Notes under the pieces: generated by a model | Seen by the model: only the letters and a program-made list of their open reading frames with translations | The model's database searches: none | What the model was told of the DNA's origin: nothing | NCBI RefSeq assembly: GCF_036226365.1 | Contig: NZ_CP108462.1 | Location: 5,409,501-5,473,500, forward strand | Reading direction: 5' to 3' | Source of the DNA: Streptomyces sp. NBC_01262 | Lineage (GTDB): Bacteria; Actinomycetota; Actinomycetes; Streptomycetales; Streptomycetaceae | Length of the DNA stretch: 64,000 bases | Program-made: the position numbers and the translations under genes | Shown here: positions 8,002 through 17,286 of the stretch, in pieces | Layout of the letters: each line of letters begins with the position of its first letter | Numbering within the stretch: position 1 is the first letter of the stretch

Positions 8002-8874
8002 TCAGCGGAAGACCACCGTGCGGTTGCCGTCGACCATGACGCGGCTCTCGCTGTGCCACTTCACGGCGTGCGCGAGCACCTGGGCCTCCACGTCCCGGCC
8101 CACCGTCACCAGCTCGTCGGGGTCCAGGGAGTGGTCGACGCGGACGACGTCCTGGTCGATGATCTGGCCCTCGTCGAGCTCGGGGGTGACGTAGTGGGCG
8201 GTGGCGCCGACCAGCTTCACGCCTCGGTCGTAGGCCTGGTTGTAGGGCCTGGCGCCCTTGAAGCTGGGCAGGAAGGAGTGGTGGATGTTGATGGCGCGGC
8301 CTTCGAGCTGCTTGCAGAGGTCGTCGGAGAGGACCTGCATGTAGCGGGCCAGCACGATCAGTTCGACATCCAGCTCGCGTACGAGCTCCAGCAGCCGGGC
8401 CTCGGCCTCGGGCTTGGTGTCGCGGGTGACCGGTACGTGGAAGAAGGGGACGCCGTAGGTGTCGGCGAGGCTCTCGAAGTCGCGGTGGTTGGAGACGACC
8501 GCGGGGATGTCGATGTTGAGGGAGCCGGTGCGCTGCCGGAAGAGAAGGTCGTTCAGGCAGTGGCCGAACTTGGAGACCATGATGAGCGTCCGGGTCGGCG
8601 TAGAGGCGTCCCGCAGGGTCCAGGTCAGGCCGTAGGACTCTGCCACGGGACCGAATCGGTAACGCAGAGTTTTCAGGTCGGCGTTTGGATCGGAAACGTC
8701 GAAGTGGACCCTCATGAAGAATCGGCCCTTGAGCCGGTCGTCGAATTGCTGGCTCTGAAGGATGTTGCCTGAGTTGCGGACCAGGAAGCCGCTCACGGCG
8801 TGGACGAGGCCGGCCCGGTCGGGGCAGGAGAGCGTGAGTACGTACTCAAGGCCGGGCTGCGGTCGGGGGGACAT
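8002..8874 (-). CDS. purU: Formyltetrahydrofolate deformylase
   Basis: A 290-residue protein with an N-terminal ACT domain (YVLTLSCPDRAGLVHAV) and a C-terminal formyltransferase-like hydrolase domain with INIHHSFLPSFKGA, where the catalytic His lies. It hydrolyses 10-formyl-THF to formate and THF, which recycles folate charged by dimethylglycine and sarcosine oxidation. The ATG at 8874 follows GGAGGTCGTCC; an earlier in-frame start would precede this ribosome site. It is divergent from betB, with shared operator-like sequences between them. Confidence 0.93.
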   Translation of the reverse strand: MSPRPQPGLEYVLTLSCPDRAGLVHAVSGFLVRNSGNILQSQQFDDRLKGRFFMRVHFDVSDPNADLKTLRYRFGPVAESYGLTWTLRDASTPTRTLIMVSKFGHCLNDLLFRQRTGSLNIDIPAVVSNHRDFESLADTYGVPFFHVPVTRDTKPEAEARLLELVRELDVELIVLARYMQVLSDDLCKQLEGRAINIHHSFLPSFKGARPYNQAYDRGVKLVGATAHYVTPELDEGQIIDQDVVRVDHSLDPDELVTVGRDVEAQVLAHAVKWHSESRVMVDGNRTVVFR

Positions 8875-8889
8875 GGACGACCTCCGCTG

Positions 8890-8923
8890 GTGCGTAATGA
8901 GCAACAGGGTGAGTGATACGCAA
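8890..8923. promoter_or_regulatory. Putative IclR sites between purU and betB
   Basis: GTGCGTAATGAGCAA (8890-8904) matches 8 of 10 fixed bases of TTGCG-N5-CGCAA. A second half-matching site ends in CGCAA at 8919-8923. They sit just upstream of the purU start. Confidence 0.45.
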
Positions 8924-9030
8924 CATGGTCAGGTCGAATGATGCCCTAGGTCAAGGTGTGAAATCGGAATGTCCCAGCCCCTTGACCTATGTCTGGCATT
9001 CGGCCATGGTGTTCCATCACAAGCAATTCG

Positions 9031-9045
9031 ATGCGCGATGCGCAA
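9031..9045. promoter_or_regulatory. Putative IclR site before betB
   Basis: ATGCGCGATGCGCAA matches 9 of 10 fixed bases of the regulon palindrome and lies 20 bases before the betB start. Confidence 0.5.
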
Positions 9046-9065
9046 CGAAGCGAAGGGCTCCACGA

Positions 9066-10538
9066 GTGGCAGACCTGTATGTGGACGGCGAATGGCGCGA
9101 CCCGATCGCGGGCGGCCACCGGGAAATCCGGTGCCCCGCGGACGGGACGCTGAGCGCGACCGTGTCCGAGGGGACGCGGGCGGACAGCGAGGCCGCGATC
9201 ACCGCCGCGCGCAGGGCCTTCGACGAGGGGACCTGGCCCGGGACGCCCGAGCGGGAGCGCGGCGCGCTGCTGCTGCGGACCGCCGATCTGATCGAGCGCG
9301 ACACCGAGGCCTTCGCGCGGGCGGAGTCCCTCGACACGGGCAAGCGGTTCGTGGAGAGCGAGTACGACATCGCCGATGTCGTCTCCTGCTTCCGCTACTA
9401 CGGCGGGATCGCGGGCACCAGCGCGGGCCGGGTCATCGACACCGGCCGGGACGACGCGGTGAGCCGGGTCGTCTACGAGCCCATCGGGGTCTGCGGTCTG
9501 ATCACGCCCTGGAACTACCCGCTGCTCCAGGCCTCCTGGAAGGTCGCGCCGGCGCTGGCCGCGGGCAACACGATCGTCCTCAAGCCGAGCGAGCTGACCC
9601 CCTCCACCTCGATCCTGCTGATGCGGGCGCTGGCCGAGGCCGGGCTGCCGGCCGGGGTGGCGAACCTCGTGCTGGGGACCGGTCCGGAGGTCGGGGCGGC
9701 GTTCTCGGAGCACCCCGACGTCGACATGGTGTCCTTCACCGGCGGCCTGGAGACCGGAAAGCGGATCATGGCCACGGCCGCCGCCTCCGTGAAGAAGGTG
9801 GCTCTGGAGCTGGGTGGCAAGAACCCGAACGTCGTCTTCGCCGACGCCGACTTCGACACGGCCGTGGACATGGCTCTCACGGCCGTCTTCCTGCACTCCG
9901 GCCAGGTCTGCTCGGCCGGCGCCCGGCTCATCGTCGACGACGCGATCGCCGACGCCTTCGTGGACGAGGTCGTGCGGCGGGCGGAGAAGATCCGCCTCGG
10001 CGGGCCCTTCGACCCCGAGGCCGAGACGGGCGCGCTGATCTCCGCCGCCCACCGCGACAAGGTCGAGGCCTACGTCGCCGCGGGCATCGCCGAAGGCGCC
10101 GTACTGCGCTGCGGCGGCGCCCGGCCGCAGGACCCCGCGCTGGCGCAGGGCTTCTACTACCCGCCGACGGTGCTGGACGGGTGCACGCAGAAGATGCAGG
10201 TCGTCCACGAGGAGTCCTTCGGCCCGGTACTGACTGTCGAGCGGTTCGACGGCACCGAGGACGACGCCGTACGCATCGCCAACGACACGGAGTACGGACT
10301 CGCCGGCGCCGTGTGGACGCAGGACGCGGGCAGGGCGCAGCGGGTCGCCAAGCGGCTGCGCCACGGCACCGTGTGGATCAACGACTACCACCCCTATGTG
10401 CCGCAAGCGGAATGGGGTGGATTCGGGCACTCGGGTGTGGGCAGGGAGCTGGGACCTTCCGGCCTGGACGAGTACCGCGAGCCCAAGCACATCTGGCAGA
10501 ACATCCGTCCGACGCCGCAGCGCTGGTTCCGTGGCTGA
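9066..10538 (+). CDS. betB: Betaine aldehyde dehydrogenase
   Basis: A 490-residue NAD(P)-dependent aldehyde dehydrogenase converting betaine aldehyde to glycine betaine. The catalytic Glu248 lies in LELGGKNP and the nucleophile Cys282 in SGQVCSAG; the NAD site shows TPWNYPLLQ. The chosen GTG gives the normal N-terminus (ADLYVDGEW) with a weak GAAGG upstream. The substrate is inferred from choline dehydrogenase nearby and the betaine transporter directly downstream, since related aldehyde dehydrogenases use other aminoaldehydes. Confidence 0.88.
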   Translation: MADLYVDGEWRDPIAGGHREIRCPADGTLSATVSEGTRADSEAAITAARRAFDEGTWPGTPERERGALLLRTADLIERDTEAFARAESLDTGKRFVESEYDIADVVSCFRYYGGIAGTSAGRVIDTGRDDAVSRVVYEPIGVCGLITPWNYPLLQASWKVAPALAAGNTIVLKPSELTPSTSILLMRALAEAGLPAGVANLVLGTGPEVGAAFSEHPDVDMVSFTGGLETGKRIMATAAASVKKVALELGGKNPNVVFADADFDTAVDMALTAVFLHSGQVCSAGARLIVDDAIADAFVDEVVRRAEKIRLGGPFDPEAETGALISAAHRDKVEAYVAAGIAEGAVLRCGGARPQDPALAQGFYYPPTVLDGCTQKMQVVHEESFGPVLTVERFDGTEDDAVRIANDTEYGLAGAVWTQDAGRAQRVAKRLRHGTVWINDYHPYVPQAEWGGFGHSGVGRELGPSGLDEYREPKHIWQNIRPTPQRWFRG

Positions 10539-10586
10539 CGAAGGCTCGTAGACCGTAGACCCGGAAACCCGGAAAGAGGTCCGACC

Positions 10587-11684
10587 GTGTCCCAAACGAC
10601 CCCAATTCCCACACAGAGCGCTGACGTCGCTCAGCCACCGAAGGACGCTGCGCCGGTGATCTCCGTGCGCGGCCTGTGGAAGGTGTTCGGGCCGAAGGCA
10701 GACAAGGTGCCCGGCTCGCCGGAGCTGAGCGCGCTGTCCCGCCGGGAGCTGATGGACCAGGCCGGCTGCACGGCGGCCGTACGGGATGTGAGCTTCGACG
10801 TCTCGCCCGGCGAGGTGTTCGTGGTCATGGGCCTGTCCGGGTCCGGCAAGTCCACCCTCGTGCGATGTCTGACCCGGCTGATCGAACCGACCGCCGGCGC
10901 CGTGGTCTTCGAGGGCGAGGACATCCGCGACGCGGATGCCAAGCACCTGCGGGACCTGCGGCGCCGCAAGTTCTCCATGGTCTTCCAGCACTTCGGGCTG
11001 CTGCCGCACCGCCGGGTCCTGGACAACGTCTCGTACGGCCTGGAGATCCGCGGCATGGGCAAGGCCGAGCGCACCAAGCGGGCCATGGAGGTCGTGGAGC
11101 TGGTGGGCCTGGCCGGGTACGAGAACTCCTACCCCGACCAGCTCTCCGGGGGCATGCAGCAGCGCGTGGGCCTGGCCCGCGCCCTGGCCGGCGACCCGGA
11201 TGTGCTGCTCTTCGACGAGCCGTTCTCGGCGCTGGACCCGCTGATCCGCCGGGACATGCAGAACGAGGTCATCCGCCTGCACCACGAGGTCGGCAAGACC
11301 ATGGTCTTCATCACCCACGACCTGTCCGAGGCGCTCAAGCTCGGCGACCGCATCCTGATCATGCGCGACGGCAAGATGGTGCAGTGCGGGACGGGCGACG
11401 AACTGGTCGGGGCCCCGGCCGACGACTACGTACGGGAGTTCGTCAGCGAGGTGCCGCGCGCGGACGTGCTGACCCTGAAGTGGATCATGCGTCCGGCCAC
11501 CCCGGAGGACCACCTCGACGGGCCCGAGCTGGGCCCGGACGTCGTGGTCCGGGAGGCGACGCGGGCGGTGCTGGCGGCCGACAAGCCGGTCAAGGTCGTC
11601 AAGGACGGCCAGTTGCTCGGCATCGTCGGCGACGAGGAGATCCTGGCCGTCATAGCGGGAGCCGCAGCGGGCGGTGACCGCTGA
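10587..11684 (+). CDS. Glycine betaine/proline ABC transporter, ATP-binding subunit (ProV/OpuAA type)
   Basis: A 365-residue ABC ATPase with Walker A GLSGSGKST, signature LSGGMQQR, Walker B LLFDEP and the switch His in ITHD. The long N-terminal extension before the ATPase core (LMDQAGCTAAVRDVSF) is characteristic of quaternary amine transporters. The C-terminal remainder after about residue 280 looks like a reduced CBS module. The GTG follows GGAAAGAGG. The last bases overlap the ATG of the permease gene, so this is the first gene of a three-gene import operon. Confidence 0.9.
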   Translation: MSQTTPIPTQSADVAQPPKDAAPVISVRGLWKVFGPKADKVPGSPELSALSRRELMDQAGCTAAVRDVSFDVSPGEVFVVMGLSGSGKSTLVRCLTRLIEPTAGAVVFEGEDIRDADAKHLRDLRRRKFSMVFQHFGLLPHRRVLDNVSYGLEIRGMGKAERTKRAMEVVELVGLAGYENSYPDQLSGGMQQRVGLARALAGDPDVLLFDEPFSALDPLIRRDMQNEVIRLHHEVGKTMVFITHDLSEALKLGDRILIMRDGKMVQCGTGDELVGAPADDYVREFVSEVPRADVLTLKWIMRPATPEDHLDGPELGPDVVVREATRAVLAADKPVKVVKDGQLLGIVGDEEILAVIAGAAAGGDR

Positions 11685-13663
11685 TGGCGGCCGTCGCGGA
11701 CGCCCCCGCGAAAACCGGGGCGCTCTCGCTGCGCGCCGTGCCGCGCAAGGTGGTCATCGCCGCGATCCTGGTCGCCTGGCTGGTGCTGTTCGCGGTGCTG
11801 CGCGGCAAGCAGACGATGACGCTCGCGGCCGCCGACCTGACCGGTCTGCACCGCTGGTTCAACGACCTCAACGACTCGATCGGCGCGGACCGCAACAGCA
11901 ATCCGCTCTTCCTCTACTTCTTCAACGAGATCCGGCTGGTCATCGACAACCTGGTGACCTTCGTCCAGAACCTGATCTCCCAGCCGTCCGGCGGCCGTCC
12001 GGTCCCGACGATCGGCTGGCTCGGCGTCGTGGGCATCGTCGGCTATGTCTCCTGGGCCTTCGGCAACTGGCGGGTGGCGCTCCTCGCGGTGGCCGGCTTC
12101 ACCTTCTTCGGGCTCCAGGGCCTGTGGCAGGAGAGCATGGACACCCTGGCGCTCACCCTGTCGGCCGTCCTGGTGTCGCTGCTCATCGGCATCCCGCTGG
12201 GCATCTGGGCGGGTCTGTCGGACCGCTTCAACAAGGTCATGACGCCCTTCCTGGACTTCATGCAGACGATGCCCACCTTCGTCTACCTGGCCCCGCTCAC
12301 CCTCTTCTTCCTCATCGGTCCGGCCTCCGCCGTGATCGCCACCCTGGTCTACGCGGCTCCGCCCGCCATCCGCATCACCGCCCACGGGATCCGCTCGGTG
12401 CCCGCCACGACGGTCGAGGCGGCCGACTCCCTGGGCGCGACGCGGCGGCAGACGCTGGTGAAGGTGCTGCTGCCGATGTCCAAGCGCACGGTGGTGATGG
12501 GCGTCAACCAGACGATCATGGCCGCGCTGGCCATGGTCACCATCGCGGCGCTGATCGACGCACCCGGGCTCGGCAAGACCGTGATGACGGCGTTGCAGTC
12601 CCTGGACGTGGGCACCGCCTTCAACGCCGGTCTGGCGATCGTCGTCATGGCCATCGTCCTGGACCGCGTCACCACGGCGGCCAGCGGGCGGGCCGAGGCG
12701 GCCAGGCGTTCGGGGAACCGTTTCGCCAAGTGGCGCAAGCCCCTGCTGGCGGCGGGCGGGGCGGCGGCGCTGGTCACCGCGTACCTCTCCCACACCTACG
12801 TATGGGCGGCCGAGTTCCCCGGCGAGGGCACCACCGGCAGCCACATCGCGAGCGCGGCGGACAGCGTCACCACCTGGGCGCAGGACAACCTGTCCGGCGT
12901 CACCAACGCGGTGCGCGACGCCATCACCAACGGGCTGCTCAACCCCTTCCAGACCCTGCTGACCGACTCCCCGTGGTGGCTGGTCGGCGCGGTGCTGGTC
13001 TCCGTCGGCGCCGTGGTCGGCGGCTGGCGGGCCGGGGTGACGGCGGCGGTCTGCACCGGGCTGCTGATCGGCACCGGGGTGTGGTCGGACGCCATGACCA
13101 CGCTCGCCTCGACCGTCGTCGCGACACTGCTGGTCATGCTGGCCGGCGTCGTGGTCGGCGTATGGATGGGCCGCAGCCCGATGGCCGACCGGTTCATCCG
13201 GCCCGGCCTGGACGCGGCACAGGTCATGCCGCCCTTCGTCTATCTCGTACCGTTCCTCGCGCTCTTCGGCGCGACACGGTTCACGGCGATCGTCGCCGCC
13301 TTCGTCTACGCCGCCCCCGTCACGATGAAGATCATCGCCGACGGCATCCGGGCGGTCCCCGAGACGACGGTCGAAGCGGCCACTGCTGCCGGGTCCAGTA
13401 CCTGGCAGATCGTCACCAAGGTTCAACTGCCGATGGCACGCAGCGCCCTCACCCTTGCGACAAACCAGGGCCTGATCTACGTGCTGTCGATGGTTGTAGT
13501 GGGCGGCCTGGTCGGTGCGGGCGCCCTCGGCTACGACGTCGTAGCCGGTTTCTCGCAGGGCGAGCTGTACGGCAAGGGGCTGGCTGCGGGGCTGGCGATC
13601 GTACTGCTCGGAGTCATGTTCGACCGGATCACCCAAGCAGCGGCGCGACGGACCAGGGCATAA
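11684..13663 (+). CDS. Glycine betaine ABC transporter permease with two tandem permease domains
   Basis: At 659 residues this is about twice the length of a ProW/OpuAB permease. It carries two complete inner-membrane modules: the first at about residues 150-340, with the coupling segment EAADSLGATRRQTLVKV, and the second at about 440-655, with EAATAAGSSTWQIVTKV. A hydrophobic linker joins them. A single chain could thus replace the usual permease dimer. It begins within the stop codon of the ATPase gene (TGATG). Export or osmosensing roles cannot be excluded, but the linked binding protein supports import. Confidence 0.88.
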   Translation: MAAVADAPAKTGALSLRAVPRKVVIAAILVAWLVLFAVLRGKQTMTLAAADLTGLHRWFNDLNDSIGADRNSNPLFLYFFNEIRLVIDNLVTFVQNLISQPSGGRPVPTIGWLGVVGIVGYVSWAFGNWRVALLAVAGFTFFGLQGLWQESMDTLALTLSAVLVSLLIGIPLGIWAGLSDRFNKVMTPFLDFMQTMPTFVYLAPLTLFFLIGPASAVIATLVYAAPPAIRITAHGIRSVPATTVEAADSLGATRRQTLVKVLLPMSKRTVVMGVNQTIMAALAMVTIAALIDAPGLGKTVMTALQSLDVGTAFNAGLAIVVMAIVLDRVTTAASGRAEAARRSGNRFAKWRKPLLAAGGAAALVTAYLSHTYVWAAEFPGEGTTGSHIASAADSVTTWAQDNLSGVTNAVRDAITNGLLNPFQTLLTDSPWWLVGAVLVSVGAVVGGWRAGVTAAVCTGLLIGTGVWSDAMTTLASTVVATLLVMLAGVVVGVWMGRSPMADRFIRPGLDAAQVMPPFVYLVPFLALFGATRFTAIVAAFVYAAPVTMKIIADGIRAVPETTVEAATAAGSSTWQIVTKVQLPMARSALTLATNQGLIYVLSMVVVGGLVGAGALGYDVVAGFSQGELYGKGLAAGLAIVLLGVMFDRITQAAARRTRA

Positions 13664-13677
13664 GGGAGCACCACCAC

Positions 13678-14652
13678 ATGACAAGGCACGCAAGACCCCA
13701 GTGGCTGGCCGGCGCGGCGGGCATAGCCGCACTCGGCCTCACGCTCACCGCCTGCGGCGGCGCGAAGATCGGCGACGACAGCTCCGCCTCCAGCGGCAGC
13801 TCCGGCAAGTGCGGCACCTTCAACCTCGCCGTCAACCCGTGGGTCGGCTATGAGGCGGACGCGGCGGTCGTCGCGTACGTCGCGGAGAAGAAGCTCGGCT
13901 GTACGGTAAAGAAGAAGGACCTCAAGGAGCAGGTCGCCTGGCAGGGCTTCAGCACCGGCGAGGTCGACGCGGTCCTGGAGAACTGGGGCCACCCCGAGCT
14001 GGTGAAGAAGTACATCACCCAGCAGAAGGTCGCCGAATCGGCCGGGCAGACCGGCAACAAGGGCGTCATCGGCTGGTACGTACCCCCGTGGCTCGCCAAG
14101 GCCTACCCGGACATCACCAACTACAAGAACCTCAACAAGTACGCCGCCAAGTTCAAGACCTCCGAGTCCGGCGGCAAGGGCCAGCTCCTCGACGGCGACC
14201 CCTCCTACGTCACCAATGACGAGGCCCTGGTCAAGAACCTCGACCTGGACTTCAAGGTCGTGTACGCGGGCAGCGAGACCGCCCTCATCCAGGCGTACCG
14301 CCAGGCCGAGAAGAACAAGCAGTGGGTCATCGGCTACTTCTACGAGCCCCAGTGGTTCCTCGCCGAGGTCCCCCTGGTCAAGGTCGACCTCCCGGCCTAC
14401 ACGGACGGCTGCGACGCGGTCGCCTCCAAGGTCGCCTGCGACTACCCGGTCTACGACCTGGACAAGATCGTCAGCACCAAGTTCGCCAAGTCCGGCAGCA
14501 CCGCCTACAACCTGGTCAAGAACTTCAGCTGGACGAACGACGACCAGAACGCCGTGGCCAAGTACATCGCGGTGGACAAGCTCTCGGACGAAGCGGCGGC
14601 CAAGAAGTGGGTCGACGCCAACCCCGACAAGGTCGCGGCGTGGATCAAGTAG
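13678..14652 (+). CDS. Glycine betaine-binding lipoprotein (OpuAC/ProX type)
   Basis: A 324-residue substrate-binding protein. The signal peptide ends in the lipobox LTAC with Cys26 as the lipidation site, followed by a Gly/Ser linker. The mature part has NPWVGYEADAAVVAYV and VLENWGHPELV, as in quaternary ammonium-binding proteins, whose Trp residues cage the trimethylammonium group. AAGGGA precedes the ATG. It is the last gene of the import operon and is followed by a strong hairpin. Confidence 0.9.
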   Translation: MTRHARPQWLAGAAGIAALGLTLTACGGAKIGDDSSASSGSSGKCGTFNLAVNPWVGYEADAAVVAYVAEKKLGCTVKKKDLKEQVAWQGFSTGEVDAVLENWGHPELVKKYITQQKVAESAGQTGNKGVIGWYVPPWLAKAYPDITNYKNLNKYAAKFKTSESGGKGQLLDGDPSYVTNDEALVKNLDLDFKVVYAGSETALIQAYRQAEKNKQWVIGYFYEPQWFLAEVPLVKVDLPAYTDGCDAVASKVACDYPVYDLDKIVSTKFAKSGSTAYNLVKNFSWTNDDQNAVAKYIAVDKLSDEAAAKKWVDANPDKVAAWIK

Positions 14653-14695
14653 GCCTGTTCAGCCCGCTTGTCCGACCGTGACGCGCACCGCCCCG

Positions 14696-14743
14696 ACGTG
14701 CCCGGCCGACTGCCTTCGGCAGCCGGCCGGGCACGTACGTTTT
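14696..14743 (+). terminator. Terminator after the betaine import operon
   Basis: Long stem pairing ACGTGCCCGGCCG with CCGGCCGGGCACGT, with an inner CTGCC/GGCAG stem and TTC loop, ending in TTTT. Confidence 0.85.
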
Positions 14744-14800
14744 GCCCCCTTGACACCACCCGGAGGGACCGGCACATTGAGTTGCGCAACCTGAATCATG

Positions 14801-14815
14801 TTGCGCTGACAGCAA
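14801..14815. promoter_or_regulatory. Putative IclR site before the dimethylglycine oxidase operon
   Basis: TTGCGCTGACAGCAA matches 9 of 10 fixed bases of the regulon palindrome. A compact GTTGCGCAAC palindrome lies at 14781-14790. Confidence 0.55.
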
Positions 14816-14833
14816 CTAGGCGGAGGTGCGTCA

Positions 14834-17275
14834 ATGGCGGGACCCCGGGTGGTCATCATCGGAGCAGGCGTCGTGGGCGCGGCGCTGGCCGACGAGATCT
14901 CCGCGCGCGGCTGGACCGATGTGACCGTCGTCGACCAAGGCCCGCTCCCCGCCACGGGCGGATCCTCGTCGCACGCGCCGGGCCTGGTCTTCCAGACCAA
15001 CTCCTCGAAGACCATGACCGAGATGGCCCGCTACACCGTCGAGAAGTTCTGCTCCCTCGACGTCGACGGGCAGCCCGCCTTCCTCCAGGTCGGCGGCCTC
15101 GAAGTGGCCACCACCGACGACCGCCTCACCGAACTCGCCCGCCGCCACGGCTGGATCACCTCCTGGGGCGTGGAAGCCAGCCTGCTGAGCGCGGACGAGT
15201 GCGTGGAGCTGTACCCCCTCCTCGACCCGTCCCGGGTCCTGGGCGGCCTGCTCGTCCCCACCGACGGCCTCGCCAAGGCCGTCATCGCCGTTGAGGCGCA
15301 GATCCGCCGGGCCACCGAGCGCGGGGTCCGCTTCCTGGCCCGCCACGAAGTCCTGGACGTCGTCCAGGAGGACGGCAAGGTCACTGGCGTCCTGACCGAC
15401 CAGGGCGAGCTGCCCGCCGACATCGTGGTCTGCTGCGCGGGCATCTGGGGCCCCCGGATCGCCCGCATGGTCGGCATGAACCTCCCGCTCACCCCGCTCG
15501 CGCACCAGCTCGCGTGGACCGGCCCCGTCCCGGCCCTGGAGGGCCAGACGCAGGAAGCCGTCCGCCCGATCCTGCGCCACCAGGACGCGGACCTCTACTA
15601 CCGCGACCGCTACGACCGCATCGGCATCGGCTACTACGGCCACCGCCCGATGCCGGTCTCCGCCGACGACATCCTGTCGGTCGAGGCGGCCCAGGACATG
15701 CCCTCGGTCATGGAGTTCACCGAGGAGGACTTCGAGCCCGCCTGGACCGAGACCCGCTCCCTCCTCCCGGCCGCCCGCGAGGCCAAGATCGAGGAGGGCA
15801 TCAACGGCCTCTTCTCCTTCACCACCGACGGCCTGCCGCTCCTCGGCGAGTCGCCGGAGGTCAAGGGCTTCTGGGTCGCCGAGGCCGTCTGGGTCACCCA
15901 CTCCGCCGGTGTCGCCCGGGGCGTCGCCGAGTGGCTGGTGGACGGCTACTGCTCGTCTTACGACCTCCACGAGTGCGACGTCAACCGCTTCGAGGAGCAC
16001 CAGCTCTCCCCGGAGTACGTCCTGGCCCGCGACTGCCAGAACTTCGTCGAGGTCTACGACATCCTCCACCCCCTCCAGCCCTCCGGCGCCCCCCGCCCGA
16101 TCCGCACCAGCCCCTTCCACCCCCGCCAGGAGGAGAAGGGCGCCTTCTTCCTGGAGGCCACCGGCTGGGAGCGGCCCCAGTGGTACGAGGCCAACGCGGG
16201 CCTGGTCGAAGGCCGTTCCATCCCGACCCCCAACGACTGGGCGGCCCGCTACTGGTCCCCGATCGTCGGCGCCGAGGCCCAGGCCACCCGCGAGACCGTC
16301 GCCATGTACGACATGACGGCGCTGAAGCGCCTTGAGGTCACCGGCCCCGGCGCCGCCGCCTTCCTGGAGCGGCTGACCTCCAGCAAGGTCGCCAAGTCGG
16401 TCGGCTCGGTCACGTACACCCTCCTGCTCGACCACGACGGCGGCATCCGCAGCGACGTCACCATCGCCCGCCTCGCCCGCGACCTCTTCCAGGTAGGCGC
16501 CAACGGCAACCTCGACCTCGACTGGTTCACCCGCCACCTCCCGGCGGACGGATCGGCGGCGGTCCGCGACATCACCCCCGGCACCTGCTGCATCGGCCTG
16601 TGGGGCCCGCTTGCCCGCCAGGTGCTCCAGCCGCTGACCGACGCCGACTTCTCGGCCGACGGCCTGAAGTACTTCCGCGCCAAGAAGGCGTACATCGGCT
16701 CCGTCCCCGTGACGGCGATGCGCCTGTCGTACGTCGGCGAGCTCGGCTGGGAGCTCTACACCACCGCCGACCACGGCCTCAAGCTCTGGGACACCCTCTG
16801 GGCGGCCGCCGAGCCGCTCGGCGGCATCGTCGCCGGCCGCGGCGCCTTCAACAGCCTCCGCCTGGAGAAGGGCTACCGCTCCTTCGGCACCGACATGACC
16901 TACGAGCACGACCCCTACGAGGCGGGCGTCGGCTTCGCCGTCAAGCTCGACAAGGAGGGCGGCTTCATCGGCCAGGAGGCCCTGACCCGCCGCAAGGAGA
17001 ACGTCAGCCGCCGCCTCACCTGCCTCACCATCGACGACCCGCAGTCCGTCGTCATGGGCAAGGAGCCGATCTACGACGGCGACCGCCCCGTCGGCTACGT
17101 CACCAGCGCCGCGTACGGCTACACCATCGGCAAGGGCATCGCCTACGCCTGGCTCCCCGCCGAACTCGCCGAGCCCGGCCGCACGCTCCACATCGGCTAC
17201 TTCGACCAGCGCATCGAGGCCCAGGTCGCCGCCGAGCCGCTCTTCGACCCGACCATGTCCCGCCTGCGCGGCTAG
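14834..17275 (+). CDS. Dimethylglycine oxidase (FAD and tetrahydrofolate domains)
   Basis: An 813-residue two-domain enzyme. Residues 1 to about 400 form an FAD amine oxidase with VVIIGAGVVGAALADE and SSSHAPGLVFQTN. From about 430 to the end is a GcvT-like folate domain (MYDMTALKRLEVTGPGA, GTCCIGLWGP, ELGWELY). It converts N,N-dimethylglycine to sarcosine and channels the carbon to THF as methylene-THF. The sequence closely follows the Arthrobacter globiformis enzyme as I remember it. The ATG follows GGAGG. It heads the dimethylglycine/sarcosine operon. Confidence 0.92.
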   Translation: MAGPRVVIIGAGVVGAALADEISARGWTDVTVVDQGPLPATGGSSSHAPGLVFQTNSSKTMTEMARYTVEKFCSLDVDGQPAFLQVGGLEVATTDDRLTELARRHGWITSWGVEASLLSADECVELYPLLDPSRVLGGLLVPTDGLAKAVIAVEAQIRRATERGVRFLARHEVLDVVQEDGKVTGVLTDQGELPADIVVCCAGIWGPRIARMVGMNLPLTPLAHQLAWTGPVPALEGQTQEAVRPILRHQDADLYYRDRYDRIGIGYYGHRPMPVSADDILSVEAAQDMPSVMEFTEEDFEPAWTETRSLLPAAREAKIEEGINGLFSFTTDGLPLLGESPEVKGFWVAEAVWVTHSAGVARGVAEWLVDGYCSSYDLHECDVNRFEEHQLSPEYVLARDCQNFVEVYDILHPLQPSGAPRPIRTSPFHPRQEEKGAFFLEATGWERPQWYEANAGLVEGRSIPTPNDWAARYWSPIVGAEAQATRETVAMYDMTALKRLEVTGPGAAAFLERLTSSKVAKSVGSVTYTLLLDHDGGIRSDVTIARLARDLFQVGANGNLDLDWFTRHLPADGSAAVRDITPGTCCIGLWGPLARQVLQPLTDADFSADGLKYFRAKKAYIGSVPVTAMRLSYVGELGWELYTTADHGLKLWDTLWAAAEPLGGIVAGRGAFNSLRLEKGYRSFGTDMTYEHDPYEAGVGFAVKLDKEGGFIGQEALTRRKENVSRRLTCLTIDDPQSVVMGKEPIYDGDRPVGYVTSAAYGYTIGKGIAYAWLPAELAEPGRTLHIGYFDQRIEAQVAAEPLFDPTMSRLRG

Positions 17276-17286
17276 GAGAGACCCCG

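Noticed and set aside
8946..11513. An 855-codon open frame on the minus strand opposite betB and the transporter ATPase gene
   Set aside because: It lies antisense to two genes with intact catalytic motifs. Long antisense frames are expected in GC-rich DNA with strong third-position bias, and the product is low-complexity Gly/Ala/Asp/Val/His.
11426..13732. A 768-codon minus-strand frame opposite the permease gene
   Set aside because: Its product is mostly Arg, Gly, Asp and His with no domain, and the plus strand encodes a clear permease.
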